Shown here: piece after piece, positions 16,705-24,248 of the stretch | Layout: each line of letters opens with the position of its first letter | Position numbering within the stretch: position 1 is the first letter of the stretch | From: JBCCQH01 sp039024435 | GTDB taxonomy: Bacteria > Bacteroidota > Bacteroidia > J057 > JADKCL01 | Assembly: GCA_039024435.1 (NCBI GenBank) | Contig: JBCCQH010000068.1 | Location: forward strand, 1 to 39,591 | Direction of reading: 5' to 3' | DNA length: 39,591 bases | Made by a program: the position numbers and the translations under genes | The notes under the pieces: model-generated | Databases searched by the model: none | What the model was told of the DNA's origin: nothing | What the model saw: the letters and a program-made list of their open reading frames with translations, nothing else

Positions 16705-16802
16705 TTGGAAAAATTGCCATCCTTGTGCTCATTGCCCTGGTCACAGTCTACACCATCATCAAGGCCCGCAAATACCTCGGGGGGTCGGACGATGAACAAT
16801 AG
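16701..16802 (+). CDS. 33-residue single-span membrane peptide
   Basis: An ATG overlapping the glycosyltransferase stop (ATGA at 16701-16704) opens 34 codons: MIGKIAILVLIALVTVYTII, then KARKYLGGSDDEQ. This is one membrane helix (about residues 5-20) with a basic then acidic cytoplasmic tail, obeying the positive-inside rule with N-out topology. The stop-start overlap, the clean helix and the 12 bp gap to the next gene make chance unlikely. It could anchor or modulate the glycosyltransferase at the membrane; no family is recognised. Confidence 0.65.
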   Translation: MIGKIAILVLIALVTVYTIIKARKYLGGSDDEQ

Positions 16803-16814
16803 GTTTATTCTCCT

Positions 16815-17279
16815 ATGCTACAACGAGACTACTTTCTAAAATATCTGGAGACTTTCTCCAAAGCAATCGGCGAAGTGCTTTCCCGTCGCAAGGACAACCG
16901 GATGGATGAGGCCCTGCGCCTGATCAACGCTACCTTCGAAACAGACAAGGAAGTCGAAGAACTCACCCGGTTGCCTTTGGACGAATTCCTGGAAAAGGTC
17001 GACTACATGGAAGATTTTGACGCCCCCAAGTGGGTATTGGCGGCGGATTTGCTGTTCGAAAAAGCCCAAATCCTTGCCGAAACCGGCCATCCCGAGGAAG
17101 GACAAATCTATTACGTCAAGACCCTGCACTTGGTACTGGAAGCCCTTCTTTCCGATCCCGAAACCTACCGCCCCAAAGAAATCGCCCGCGTGAAGGAAGT
17201 CCTGCAATGCCTTGACCCTCATCCCCTCCCCGACTCCACCCGCAAGCTCCTCGCAGATTATCGAACTACGGAGAATTGA
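16815..17279 (+). CDS. Cytosolic helical protein of unknown function (glycosyltransferase operon)
   Basis: The 154-residue protein has no signal or membrane segment and is predicted almost entirely alpha-helical and acidic. It starts MLQRDYFLKYLETFSKAIGE, a pattern also seen at the start of small DUF6483-like proteins, so distant kinship is possible. The second half (WVLAADLLFEKAQILAETGH ... GQIYYVKTLHLVLEALLSD) looks like one or two tetratricopeptide-type helical hairpins. It follows the membrane peptide by 12 bp and is probably the last gene of the glycosyltransferase operon. No enzymatic residues can be assigned. Confidence 0.7.
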   Translation: MLQRDYFLKYLETFSKAIGEVLSRRKDNRMDEALRLINATFETDKEVEELTRLPLDEFLEKVDYMEDFDAPKWVLAADLLFEKAQILAETGHPEEGQIYYVKTLHLVLEALLSDPETYRPKEIARVKEVLQCLDPHPLPDSTRKLLADYRTTEN

Positions 17280-17288
17280 GCAATCTTT

Positions 17289-17337
17289 AATTTTCAATGG
17301 GAGAATTGGGCAATTTTCAATTTTCAATGGGAGAATT
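17289..17337 (+). repeat. Short tandem repeat (19 bp unit, 30 bp period)
   Basis: AATTTTCAATGGGAGAATT occurs at 17289-17307 and again at 17319-17337. Related TTTTCAAT/ATTGAAAA tracts recur at 17310-17320 and, inverted, at 17474-17490. The block sits between two convergent genes and abuts copy 2 of the dispersed hairpin repeat. Confidence 0.6.
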
Positions 17338-17354
17338 TCCAATTTCCAAAGGAT

Positions 17355-17473
17355 CCCAGCGTTGCGCACTTGGAAAATCCTCGGGGGCCGTGCGGCCCCC
17401 GATCTCCGAGTTGTAGGGACGTTTGGCGACTGGAAGTGATTTTTTCATCGCGGTTTGCGCGTCCTGGACGCGC
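17355..17473 (-). repeat. Dispersed intergenic repeat, copy 2 (29 bp core plus hairpin, inverted)
   Basis: The 29 bp core at 17355-17383 is the exact reverse complement of 10516-10544. The hairpin GCGCGTCC-T-GGACGCGC at 17457-17473 corresponds to GCGCGTTC-G-GAACGCGC of copy 1: the T-to-C change is matched by the opposing A-to-G change. Next to the core this copy has an additional strong hairpin (GGGGGCC-GTGC-GGCCCCC, 17383-17400). It lies between convergent genes. Confidence 0.75.
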
Positions 17474-17501
17474 CAATTGAAAATTGGAAATTGAGGAATT
17501 C

Positions 17502-18821
17502 TCAAAGGAAGATTCCGGCTACCGAAGCGGACATCATGCTGGCGAGGGTGCCACCGAGGACGGCGAGTAGGCCGAGCTTGGAGAGGGTGACCCGCTGATT
17601 CGGAGCGATCCCACCAATGCCGGCAATTTGAATGGCGATGGAGCTAAAATTGGCGAAACCGCACAGCGCAAAGGCGGAAATGATCCGGGAACGCTCGCTG
17701 ATGACGCCGGCTTCCGTGCCCGAGAGGCTCGAATAGGCGATGAACTCGTTGACGATGACTTTGGTACCGAGGAAGCTGCCCACCAGGAGGGTGTCCTTCC
17801 ACTCAATTCCGATGGCAAACGCCAGCGGGCGGAACAACTGCCCGACGAGGTATTCCAGCGACAATCCGTCAAATGCGCTAACCGTTGAGCCATCGGCCGC
17901 AGCAATTTTGGTGGTTTCTTTGATGATGGTATTCAGGTTGGTGATTTCCCCTACCCAACCGAATAGGCCATTGACCATGTAGATGAGTGCCACGAAGGCG
18001 ATCAGCATCGCGCCCACATTGAGGGCCAGTTGCAGGCCTTGCGAGGTCCCGTTGGCGATGGCATCGATGAAGTTCGCCCCGATTTTTTCCGAAGAAACGC
18101 TCAAGTCGGTGTTGATGGCGTCGGGGTTCTCTTCGGGGATGAGGATTTTGGCGACGACAATTGCCGCGGGCGCATTCATCAGCGAAGCGGTGAGCAGGTT
18201 CAATGCCATATCGGTTGTGCCGCCCATCATCTTGATGTAGGCTGCCATGACCGAGCCCGCGATGGTAGCCATGCCCCCCGTCATCAAGCACATCAACTCG
18301 GATCGGGTCATGCCCTCAATGTAAGGCTTGACCAACAGCGGCGCTTCCGTTTGGCCCAAGAAGACATTGCCCGCGGCCGAAATCGATTCGGCACCCGAGA
18401 GGCGCATCGTACGCGCCATGATCCAGGCAAATGCCTTGACGATTCGCTGTAAAACCCCTAAGTAGTACAGCCCGCTGGTCAAGGCGGAGAAAAATATGAT
18501 GATCGGCAATACCTGAAAGGCAAAAAAGAAGCCCAGGCTGCCTTTTTCGGGTTCCGCGGTGCCTAGACTGTTAAAGACGAAGGCGGACCCCGCTTCGGCG
18601 TAGCCCACGATTGTGACAAAGCCTTCGGCGATGCCCATGAAAAAATCATCTACGTAAGGGATTTTGAGCAGCAGGAGGGCCGCGATGCTCAATTGCAGCC
18701 CCAGCCCGATGATGACCAAACGCCAATTGATCGCTTTGCGATTGCGGGAAAATAGCCAAGCGATCATCACCATAGTGGTAACGCCCAACAATCCACGTGC
18801 GATGTTGATGGCAATGTCCAA
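17502..18821 (-). CDS. nupC: Concentrative nucleoside transporter (CNT/NupC family)
   Basis: The 439-residue polytopic protein carries CNT hallmarks: an N-terminal three-helix unit (to about 95), AFQVLPIIIFFSALTSGLYYLGVLQRIV, then the substrate and ion site SGAESISAAGNVFLGQTEAPLLVKPYI, MTGGMATIAGSVMAAYI, and in the second half NEFIAYSSL and CGFANFSSIAIQIAGIGG. It imports nucleosides with Na+ or H+. The reading frame has no ATG before the first helix; TTG at 18819-18821, 5 bp after the upstream stop, gives MDIAINIARGLLGV, which matches typical family starts. It is the last gene of the etfB-etfA-BFN-nupC operon. Confidence 0.93.
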   Translation of the reverse strand: MDIAINIARGLLGVTTMVMIAWLFSRNRKAINWRLVIIGLGLQLSIAALLLLKIPYVDDFFMGIAEGFVTIVGYAEAGSAFVFNSLGTAEPEKGSLGFFFAFQVLPIIIFFSALTSGLYYLGVLQRIVKAFAWIMARTMRLSGAESISAAGNVFLGQTEAPLLVKPYIEGMTRSELMCLMTGGMATIAGSVMAAYIKMMGGTTDMALNLLTASLMNAPAAIVVAKILIPEENPDAINTDLSVSSEKIGANFIDAIANGTSQGLQLALNVGAMLIAFVALIYMVNGLFGWVGEITNLNTIIKETTKIAAADGSTVSAFDGLSLEYLVGQLFRPLAFAIGIEWKDTLLVGSFLGTKVIVNEFIAYSSLSGTEAGVISERSRIISAFALCGFANFSSIAIQIAGIGGIAPNQRVTLSKLGLLAVLGGTLASMMSASVAGIFL

Positions 18822-18826
18822 GGGGG

Positions 18827-19444
18827 CTAGTTTTCGGAACCTTCAATTTTCGCGATCTCGTCGCGCAGCCGGGCGGCTTTTTCGTAATCCTCATCCGCAA
18901 TGGCCGCATTCATTTCTTTTTTCATGCGCTTGATGCGGTCTTCCTCGGTTTCTTCTCCGGACGACTCTTCCGCTGACGGTGGATCATCTTCGTCCGAGAG
19001 GTACTCTTCCCCTTCGTCTTCTTCGATTTCAGAATCTTTCACCTCGATCCCGGCCATGGAAAGCACGTTTTCGTAGGTGTAAACCGGAACTTTGAAACGG
19101 ACACCCACCGCGACGGCATCGCTCGTCCGCGAGTCGACCTCGTAGATTTCTCCATCCTGTTCAAAAACGAGGTACGCATAAAAGATCCCCTCTTTGAGAT
19201 CAGTTATGCGCACCTCTATGAGATTGATGCCAAAGGTCTTGGCAATCGTCACGATCAGATCGTGGGTCATCGGCCGGTTGGGCTTGATGTCTTCCATTTC
19301 GAGGGCGATGGCGCGTGCCTGGTAGCCGTCGATAATAATCGGAAGGCGGCGGTTGCCTTGGACTTCCTTGAGCACCAGAGCAAAGTGCCCTACGTCCGAC
19401 TGGCTTGAACTCAAGCCCAGTATTTCCAGCCTGATCTTTTCCAA
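18827..19444 (-). CDS. Bifunctional nuclease (BFN/DUF151) domain protein with UVR motif
   Basis: The 205-residue protein has a BFN domain at about 1-125 (FALVLKEVQGNRRLPIIIDGYQA, MEDIKPNRPMTHDL, SRTSDAVAVGVRFKVPVY), a family with reported RNase/DNase activity in plants. A very acidic linker (about 135-170) and a UvrB/UvrC-type UVR helix pair (RIKRMKKEMNAAIADEDYEK, then AARLRDEI) follow. The UVR motif mediates contacts with UvrBC or Clp-type partners. The start is a TTG (19442-19444): an in-frame TAG lies two codons upstream and no ATG is available. It sits 13 bp after etfA and 5 bp before nupC. Its link to electron-transfer flavoprotein is unexplained. Confidence 0.88.
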   Translation of the reverse strand: MEKIRLEILGLSSSQSDVGHFALVLKEVQGNRRLPIIIDGYQARAIALEMEDIKPNRPMTHDLIVTIAKTFGINLIEVRITDLKEGIFYAYLVFEQDGEIYEVDSRTSDAVAVGVRFKVPVYTYENVLSMAGIEVKDSEIEEDEGEEYLSDEDDPPSAEESSGEETEEDRIKRMKKEMNAAIADEDYEKAARLRDEIAKIEGSEN

Positions 19445-19457
19445 ATTCTAACTAAGA

Positions 19458-20438
19458 TTATGCAGTTGCGGCTTTGACTTCCTTGATCGCAGCGGTGATT
19501 TTCGGCACCACGTCAAAGAGGTCGCCTACAATACCGTAATCGGCAATCTTAAAGAAGGGAGCTTCGGGATCCTTGTTGATCACCACGATGTTTTTCGAGG
19601 AGTTCACACCAGCCAAATGCTGAATGGCTCCCGAAATTCCGATGGCAATGTACAAATTTGGCGCGATTTGGATACCAGTCTGGCCCACGTGCTCGTGGTG
19701 AGGCCGCCAATCCATATCGGAAACGGGTTTCGAGCAAGCGGTTCCAGCTCCGACTGAACCCGCCATGTCTTCCAGAATATTCCAGTTTTCCGGGCCTTTG
19801 AATCCGCGACCACCCGAGATGACGATGTCGGCCTCGGTGATGGACACCTTTGAGGACGTGACGACCTTCTCCAAGAATTTGACCGCAAAATCAGCATCGG
19901 AAAGCTCAACTGCGAGGGAGGCGACGCTGTGGTCCACCGGCGCTTCATTCAGCCCAAAAGAGTTTACTTTCGGAGTAAATACGGCAGCGGCCCGGTGGGT
20001 CCGGTAGGTTTCCACTCCTTTGCCCGAGTTGGTCGGACGCTGACCGGTGAAGCCTTCACTGGTTGCCTCCGGAATGTTGTTCACCCCCGGGACAAAAGCC
20101 GCATCGAGGCGCACCGCAACCCGCGGTCCGGCAGCTTTACCGTTGTAGGTATTGGCGAGGACTACGGCTTTGGCACCGATGGCGCTGGCGGCGGTCGAAA
20201 TGACCTTGGCAAATGCCTGATCACTAAAGGTGTTCAGGCGAGCGTCTCCGGCTTTGTGGGTGGTACCCACGCCATATTGGCCGAGTTTTTGGAGTTCCTC
20301 GTCGGCGATGTCGCCGGCGACGACGGCGTGCAAGGGGCCGCCGAGCTTGTCCGCCAGGGTTTTGGCAAAGCTGGCGGCTTCGAAAACGGACTTCTTGAAA
20401 GATCCGTTCCAGTGTTCTGCAAAAAGTAGTACTGACAT
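19458..20438 (-). CDS. etfA: Electron transfer flavoprotein subunit alpha
   Basis: The 326-residue protein starts MSVLLFAEHWNGSFKK and ends with the conserved FAD domain: IVISGGRGFKGPENW, VGAGTACSKPVSDMDW, VGQTGIQIAPNLYIAIGISG and AIQHLAGVNSSKNIVVINKD. Together with EtfB it accepts electrons from acyl-CoA and other flavin dehydrogenases and passes them to ETF:quinone oxidoreductase. The start is 1 bp after the etfB stop, so the two are translationally linked. Length and motifs are normal for the ordinary (non-bifurcating-type) bacterial ETF alpha; no frame problems were seen. Confidence 0.96.
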   Translation of the reverse strand: MSVLLFAEHWNGSFKKSVFEAASFAKTLADKLGGPLHAVVAGDIADEELQKLGQYGVGTTHKAGDARLNTFSDQAFAKVISTAASAIGAKAVVLANTYNGKAAGPRVAVRLDAAFVPGVNNIPEATSEGFTGQRPTNSGKGVETYRTHRAAAVFTPKVNSFGLNEAPVDHSVASLAVELSDADFAVKFLEKVVTSSKVSITEADIVISGGRGFKGPENWNILEDMAGSVGAGTACSKPVSDMDWRPHHEHVGQTGIQIAPNLYIAIGISGAIQHLAGVNSSKNIVVINKDPEAPFFKIADYGIVGDLFDVVPKITAAIKEVKAATA

Positions 20439-20439
20439 T

Positions 20440-21177
20440 TTAGATCAATCCTTTGTCGTTAAGAATAGATACCAAGTGGGCGGCATTGTCGGCGTCGATG
20501 TACTGGCAATCGCCTTTGGGCGGCGGCAGTTCAAGCTTTTCCGTAGTGACCGCCGCGGATACCTCGGCGGCCGGAACCGCACTGAGTGGCTTGCGCTTGG
20601 CCATCATGATCCCACGCATATTCGGAATGCGCCATTCGGCGAGTCCTTTCTGGCAACTGATGACGCAGGGGATCGGTGATTCGAGCACTTCGTAAGCACC
20701 GGCCAGTTCGCGGTGCAGTGAAGCGACCCCGTCTTTGACTTCGAGCGAGGTGGCTTGCGAGATGAAAGGGAGTTCCAGGTATTCGGCAACCATGCCGGGC
20801 ACCGCGGAACCATTGGTAGCAATCGATTCCTTCCCAAAGAAGATGAAATCGAAATCTTTTCCTTGAGCGTATTCGGCGACTTGCTTGGCGACGAAATTTG
20901 CGTCGACCGCATCGCCATCAATGCGCACTGCAGCATCGGCTCCGATCGCAAGCGCCTTGCGCAGCGTCGGCTCTACTTCCGCTCCACCAACACAGAGAAC
21001 GGTGACATGACCCTGCCCCGTTTGCTCTTTGAACTCGATGGCCCGTACCAATCCGTACTCATCGTACGGACCGATCACGAAGGTAACACCGGTGGTATCC
21101 AGTGATTTGCCATCGGGCGTATATTTAATGTTGGTAGTAGTATCGGGAACGTGACTGATACAAACTAATGACTTCAT
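20440..21177 (-). CDS. etfB: Electron transfer flavoprotein subunit beta
   Basis: The 245-residue protein (MKSLVCISHVPDTTTNIKYT) has the ETF-beta AMP-binding fold: ALAIGADAAVRID, DFIFFGKESIATNGSAVPGM, and the signature near AYEVLESPIPCVISCQKGLAEWRIPNM with the conserved R.P...I..AKRKP end. It binds AMP structurally and forms the ETF heterodimer with EtfA. It is the first gene of a four-gene operon (etfB-etfA-BFN-nupC) driven from a good Bacteroidota promoter at 21206-21237. It is divergent from a TPR gene. Confidence 0.95.
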   Translation of the reverse strand: MKSLVCISHVPDTTTNIKYTPDGKSLDTTGVTFVIGPYDEYGLVRAIEFKEQTGQGHVTVLCVGGAEVEPTLRKALAIGADAAVRIDGDAVDANFVAKQVAEYAQGKDFDFIFFGKESIATNGSAVPGMVAEYLELPFISQATSLEVKDGVASLHRELAGAYEVLESPIPCVISCQKGLAEWRIPNMRGIMMAKRKPLSAVPAAEVSAAVTTEKLELPPPKGDCQYIDADNAAHLVSILNDKGLI

Positions 21178-21193
21178 TAATAACTGATTTTTC

Positions 21194-21237
21194 TAACTTT
21201 GGATTCAAAGTTATATAACCTTTTCTAGTATAGCAAA
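21194..21237. promoter_or_regulatory. Divergent promoter region with palindromic -7 boxes (etfB / TPR gene)
   Basis: The reverse strand has TTTG (21234-21237), 20 bp, then TAACTTTG (21206-21213): a full Bacteroidota promoter for etfB. The forward strand carries the same TAACTTTG at 21194-21201 for the TPR gene starting at 21243, without a clear -33 element. Together they form the perfect inverted repeat TAACTTTG-GATT-CAAAGTTA (21194-21213), so the two promoters overlap, or the palindrome is an operator. Confidence 0.65.
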
Positions 21238-21242
21238 GCGAA

Positions 21243-21575
21243 ATGAATGAGAGCAGGCTCGCCCAATTAAAGGCCCTCTTGGACGCCGAACCCAACGATC
21301 CTTTCCTCATCTATGGCATCGCCCAGGAGTACATCGCGGGAGGAATTTTCCCGGAAGCCAAGTCCTGGTTCGAAAAGTTGGTCGCCGAACATCCCGATTA
21401 CGTCCCGGCATATTACCATTTTGGCTTGTGCCTGTACCGACTTGAAGAAGATGAACGGGCATTTTCGGTTTGGCGCAAAGGAGTGGAGGTAGCCCAGGCG
21501 GCGGGCAATCGCAAGACCGCACTGGAAATCAAAGAACTGCTGGCCGATCTTGCCGACGAAGAAGACGAGTGGTAA
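21243..21575 (+). CDS. Small TPR-repeat protein
   Basis: The 110-residue cytosolic protein is built of about two and a half tetratricopeptide helical hairpins (PNDPFLIYGIAQEYIAGGIF, EAKSWFEKLVAEHPDYVPAY, YHFGLCLYRLEEDERAFSVW) and ends in an acidic tail (LADLADEEDEW). The conserved small/large residue spacing (A, Y, G, A, P at TPR positions) is visible. Such proteins act as protein-protein adaptors; the partner is unknown. It is transcribed divergently from etfB across a shared promoter region, and is followed by a secreted nuclease 123 bp downstream. Confidence 0.82.
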   Translation: MNESRLAQLKALLDAEPNDPFLIYGIAQEYIAGGIFPEAKSWFEKLVAEHPDYVPAYYHFGLCLYRLEEDERAFSVWRKGVEVAQAAGNRKTALEIKELLADLADEEDEW

Positions 21576-21698
21576 GCAGGTGGTCCGCAAGGTTTTTGCT
21601 GTTGGAATGTTGACATCTTTGTCATGCTAGGTTCCCACTTTTTTTCGTTATTGATTTATGCCAATCATGCGTTGGCCATTACGGAACCACGAGTGTTA

Positions 21699-22952
21699 AT
21701 GAAGGGAATTCTTTTGATTTTATGGCTTCTACCCTCGATTTTGTGGGGGCAGAGCGACGCCGCCGCGCGGTTGAAGGCGCTCGAGTCCGAATTGGCCGAG
21801 TTGCAATTGCAGGAAAAGTCCTTGCTCAACAAAATCGAAGAAGTGCAGCTCGAAATTTTGCAGGCTGACCTCGTGAAGTACGGTCTTCCTGCGGTAACGG
21901 CCGGGCAGGAAGTCATACGCCACCAAGCCATGTGCCTCGTTTATTCGGAAGAGCATGAGCAAGCCGCTTGGGTAGCCCACATCATCCGCCCCGAAGTGCT
22001 GACCGGCAAAGTCGTTCGCACCAATGACTTTCGGGTTGATCCCCTGGTGGCAACCGGCTCTACGGTCGAAGAAGATTTCTTCCTGACTCAAGTCGCGGAC
22101 GATGGGTCAAAAGTTTACGATGGCTTCGGGTATGACCGGGGCCATTTAGCCCCCTCGGCGGACTTTCGCTGGTCGCCGACCGCGCTTTCGGAGTCCTATT
22201 ATTATTCCAATATGTCGCCCCAACGTCCCGATTTCAACCGCGGTATCTGGGCACAAGTAGAAGGCAAAGTGCGTGGGTATCTGGCCAACCATCCCGAGGT
22301 GCAACTCTACGTGGTCACCGGTCCTGTCCTCAAAGGTGATCTGCCTGTCGTAGCGCGGAGCATCAACCAGCCTTCGATCCCGGAGCAATACTTTAAGGTC
22401 GTCATGGACTTAAAAAATCAGCGAGGGATCGGATTTCTTTTGCGCAATGAAGGTTCCGACGACCCGGTCAGTGCTTTTGCGACGAGCATCGATCAGGTGG
22501 AAGAGGTCACGGGGCTGGACTTTTTCGTCGCGGTTCCCGATGTGATTGAAGATGGGCTGGAAAGCACCTTGGATTTGGAAACCTGGCTCCCCAAAGCCAG
22601 TGAAGGCGATGTCGTAGCGCTCAAACCCACGGAACTGCCCCGCAACCACTTCAACACCAAGCAAGCGAAGCTCTACGCGGGCCGCAATGATCGCGTAACG
22701 GTCTGCGGCAAGGTTGTCGGAGCGCGCACCAGCCGGGCGGGCAATGTCCTGCTCAACCTCGACAAACAGTATCCCAATCAGGTCTTTACGATATTTGTCC
22801 GCAAAGAAAATCTTAACAACTTTTCCTACGATGTCGAGGAATCTTGGAAGGGCAAAACCATTGCGGTGACCGGCAAAGTCGCCAATCTTGGAGGAACGCC
22901 GGCGATGTTTATCCAGCACGAAAAAGAACTGCGGGAGTTTGCTGGGCGCTAA
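21699..22952 (+). CDS. Secreted DNA/RNA non-specific endonuclease (NUC1 family) with C-terminal OB-like domain
   Basis: The ATG at 21699 yields a signal peptide (MKGILLILWLLPSILWGQ), a short coiled coil (RLKALESELAELQLQEKSLL to about residue 58), and the beta-beta-alpha-metal nuclease domain (about 65-275). The nuclease motif is YDRGHLAPSADF with catalytic His149. The metal-binding Asn region follows in YYYSNMSPQRPDFNRGIWAQ, and YVVTGPVLKG completes the pattern. The last 95 residues (KLYAGRNDRVTVCGKVVGA ... KGKTIAVTGKVANLGGTPAM) look like a bOBF/nucleic-acid-binding OB fold, likely aiding substrate binding. It would degrade extracellular DNA and RNA for nutrition or defence. No immunity protein is adjacent. 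Confidence 0.9.
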   Translation: MKGILLILWLLPSILWGQSDAAARLKALESELAELQLQEKSLLNKIEEVQLEILQADLVKYGLPAVTAGQEVIRHQAMCLVYSEEHEQAAWVAHIIRPEVLTGKVVRTNDFRVDPLVATGSTVEEDFFLTQVADDGSKVYDGFGYDRGHLAPSADFRWSPTALSESYYYSNMSPQRPDFNRGIWAQVEGKVRGYLANHPEVQLYVVTGPVLKGDLPVVARSINQPSIPEQYFKVVMDLKNQRGIGFLLRNEGSDDPVSAFATSIDQVEEVTGLDFFVAVPDVIEDGLESTLDLETWLPKASEGDVVALKPTELPRNHFNTKQAKLYAGRNDRVTVCGKVVGARTSRAGNVLLNLDKQYPNQVFTIFVRKENLNNFSYDVEESWKGKTIAVTGKVANLGGTPAMFIQHEKELREFAGR

Positions 22953-23127
22953 CCCGGGCTTTCCGGTGCGCGGGGAATTCCATCCTGTTTTGGGTAAACT
23001 GCCCGCGCCCCGCACAACAATCGGACGGCTTTGAATACGCTGCGGCACCCTGTGGAAACTGCCCGTTTCGAATCTCCTTTCCCTTTCCTAACTTCGTCAA
23101 ACGGGTAAAACGACCCGATTGACGGTT

Positions 23128-24150
23128 ATGCGCGATCAATTTCTGGACCCCAAAAACGAATTTGACAAGGAAGATGAAGCGGTTTTGCGGCCGCAGCATT
23201 TCAATGAATTTACCGGACAGCCCAAACTGGTGGAAAACCTGCGCATATTCGTCAAGGCGGCGGCGATGCGGGGGGAATCGCTCGACCACGTGATCTTGCA
23301 CGGCCCGCCGGGGCTCGGCAAGACCACCCTTTCCTACATCATCGCCAATGAACTCAGCAGTTCGATCAAGTCCACCTCGGGACCGATCCTGGAAAAACCG
23401 GCTGACCTCGCGGGTCTCCTCACGAATCTGGAGGAACGCGATGTGCTGTTCATCGACGAGATCCACCGGCTCAGTCCCGTGGTTGAGGAGTATCTGTACT
23501 CGGCGATGGAGGACTTCAAAATCGACATCATGATCGAGGCGGGGCCACACGCCCGCAGCGTAGAGATTACTCTGAATCCCTTTACGCTGGTGGGGGCTAC
23601 GACCCGGGCAGGGTTGCTGACTTCTCCCCTGTTGGCGCGCTTTGGGATCAACTTTCGGCTGGAATACTACGATGCGCTCACGTTGAGCAAGATTGTTCGG
23701 CGCTCGGCCCGGGTACTGGACGTGCCCATTGAAAAGGAAGCCAGTCTGGAAATTGCCCGGCGGAGTCGGGGGACACCCCGGATCGCCAACCGCTTGCTGC
23801 GCCGGACGCGGGATTTTGCCATGGTCAAAGGTGATGGTACGATCACCCTGGCAATTGCCCGCTTTTCGCTCGAAGCCCTCGATGTAGATGAAGCGGGGCT
23901 GGATGAAATGGACAACAAGATCTTGCGCACCATTATCGAGAAGTTCAAAGGGGGACCGGTGGGCCTGAATACGATTGCCACTGCCGTCGGTGAAGAGGCG
24001 GAGACCATCGAGGAGGTCTACGAACCGTACTTGATCATGGAGGGCTTTATCAAGCGGACGGCCCGGGGCCGGGTCGCTACGGAACGCGCTTTCCAGCACT
24101 TTGGTGTGACGCCGGGGAGCAGTGGGGGCGGACAAGGCGCTTTGTTTTGA
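23128..24150 (+). CDS. ruvB: Holliday junction branch migration ATPase RuvB
   Basis: The 340-residue protein is a standard RuvB: Walker A GPPGLGKTT (Lys65), Walker B VLFIDEIHRLS, sensor 1 VGATTRAGLLTSPL, sensor 2 around RRSRGTPRIANRLLRRTRDFA, and the C-terminal winged helix (GGPVGLNTIATAVGEEAETIEEVYEPYLI ending GFIKRTARGR). It forms the hexameric motor that drives Holliday junctions through RuvA for recombinational repair. The ATG at 23128 (MRDQFLDPKNEF) is preferred to a TTG nine bases upstream. ruvA and ruvC are not in the window, which is usual for Bacteroidota. Confidence 0.97.
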   Translation: MRDQFLDPKNEFDKEDEAVLRPQHFNEFTGQPKLVENLRIFVKAAAMRGESLDHVILHGPPGLGKTTLSYIIANELSSSIKSTSGPILEKPADLAGLLTNLEERDVLFIDEIHRLSPVVEEYLYSAMEDFKIDIMIEAGPHARSVEITLNPFTLVGATTRAGLLTSPLLARFGINFRLEYYDALTLSKIVRRSARVLDVPIEKEASLEIARRSRGTPRIANRLLRRTRDFAMVKGDGTITLAIARFSLEALDVDEAGLDEMDNKILRTIIEKFKGGPVGLNTIATAVGEEAETIEEVYEPYLIMEGFIKRTARGRVATERAFQHFGVTPGSSGGGQGALF

Positions 24151-24248
24151 AACGCGCCATCCATTATTGACCACACCGACGATTTGTATTTCCCACGCCC
24201 AAGCCCGATATTCATTTTGCTGTTGAACCCACAAAACGTCCGATCCGC

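Noticed and set aside
17281..17345. CRISPR-like array from the repeated AATTTTCAATGGGAGAATT
   Set aside because: Only two units with an 11 bp gap and no cas genes; simple short tandem repeat.
21699..22952. Secreted nuclease as a polymorphic toxin with immunity gene
   Set aside because: No toxin delivery domain and no small immunity-like gene next to it; a nutritional or defensive nuclease is simpler.
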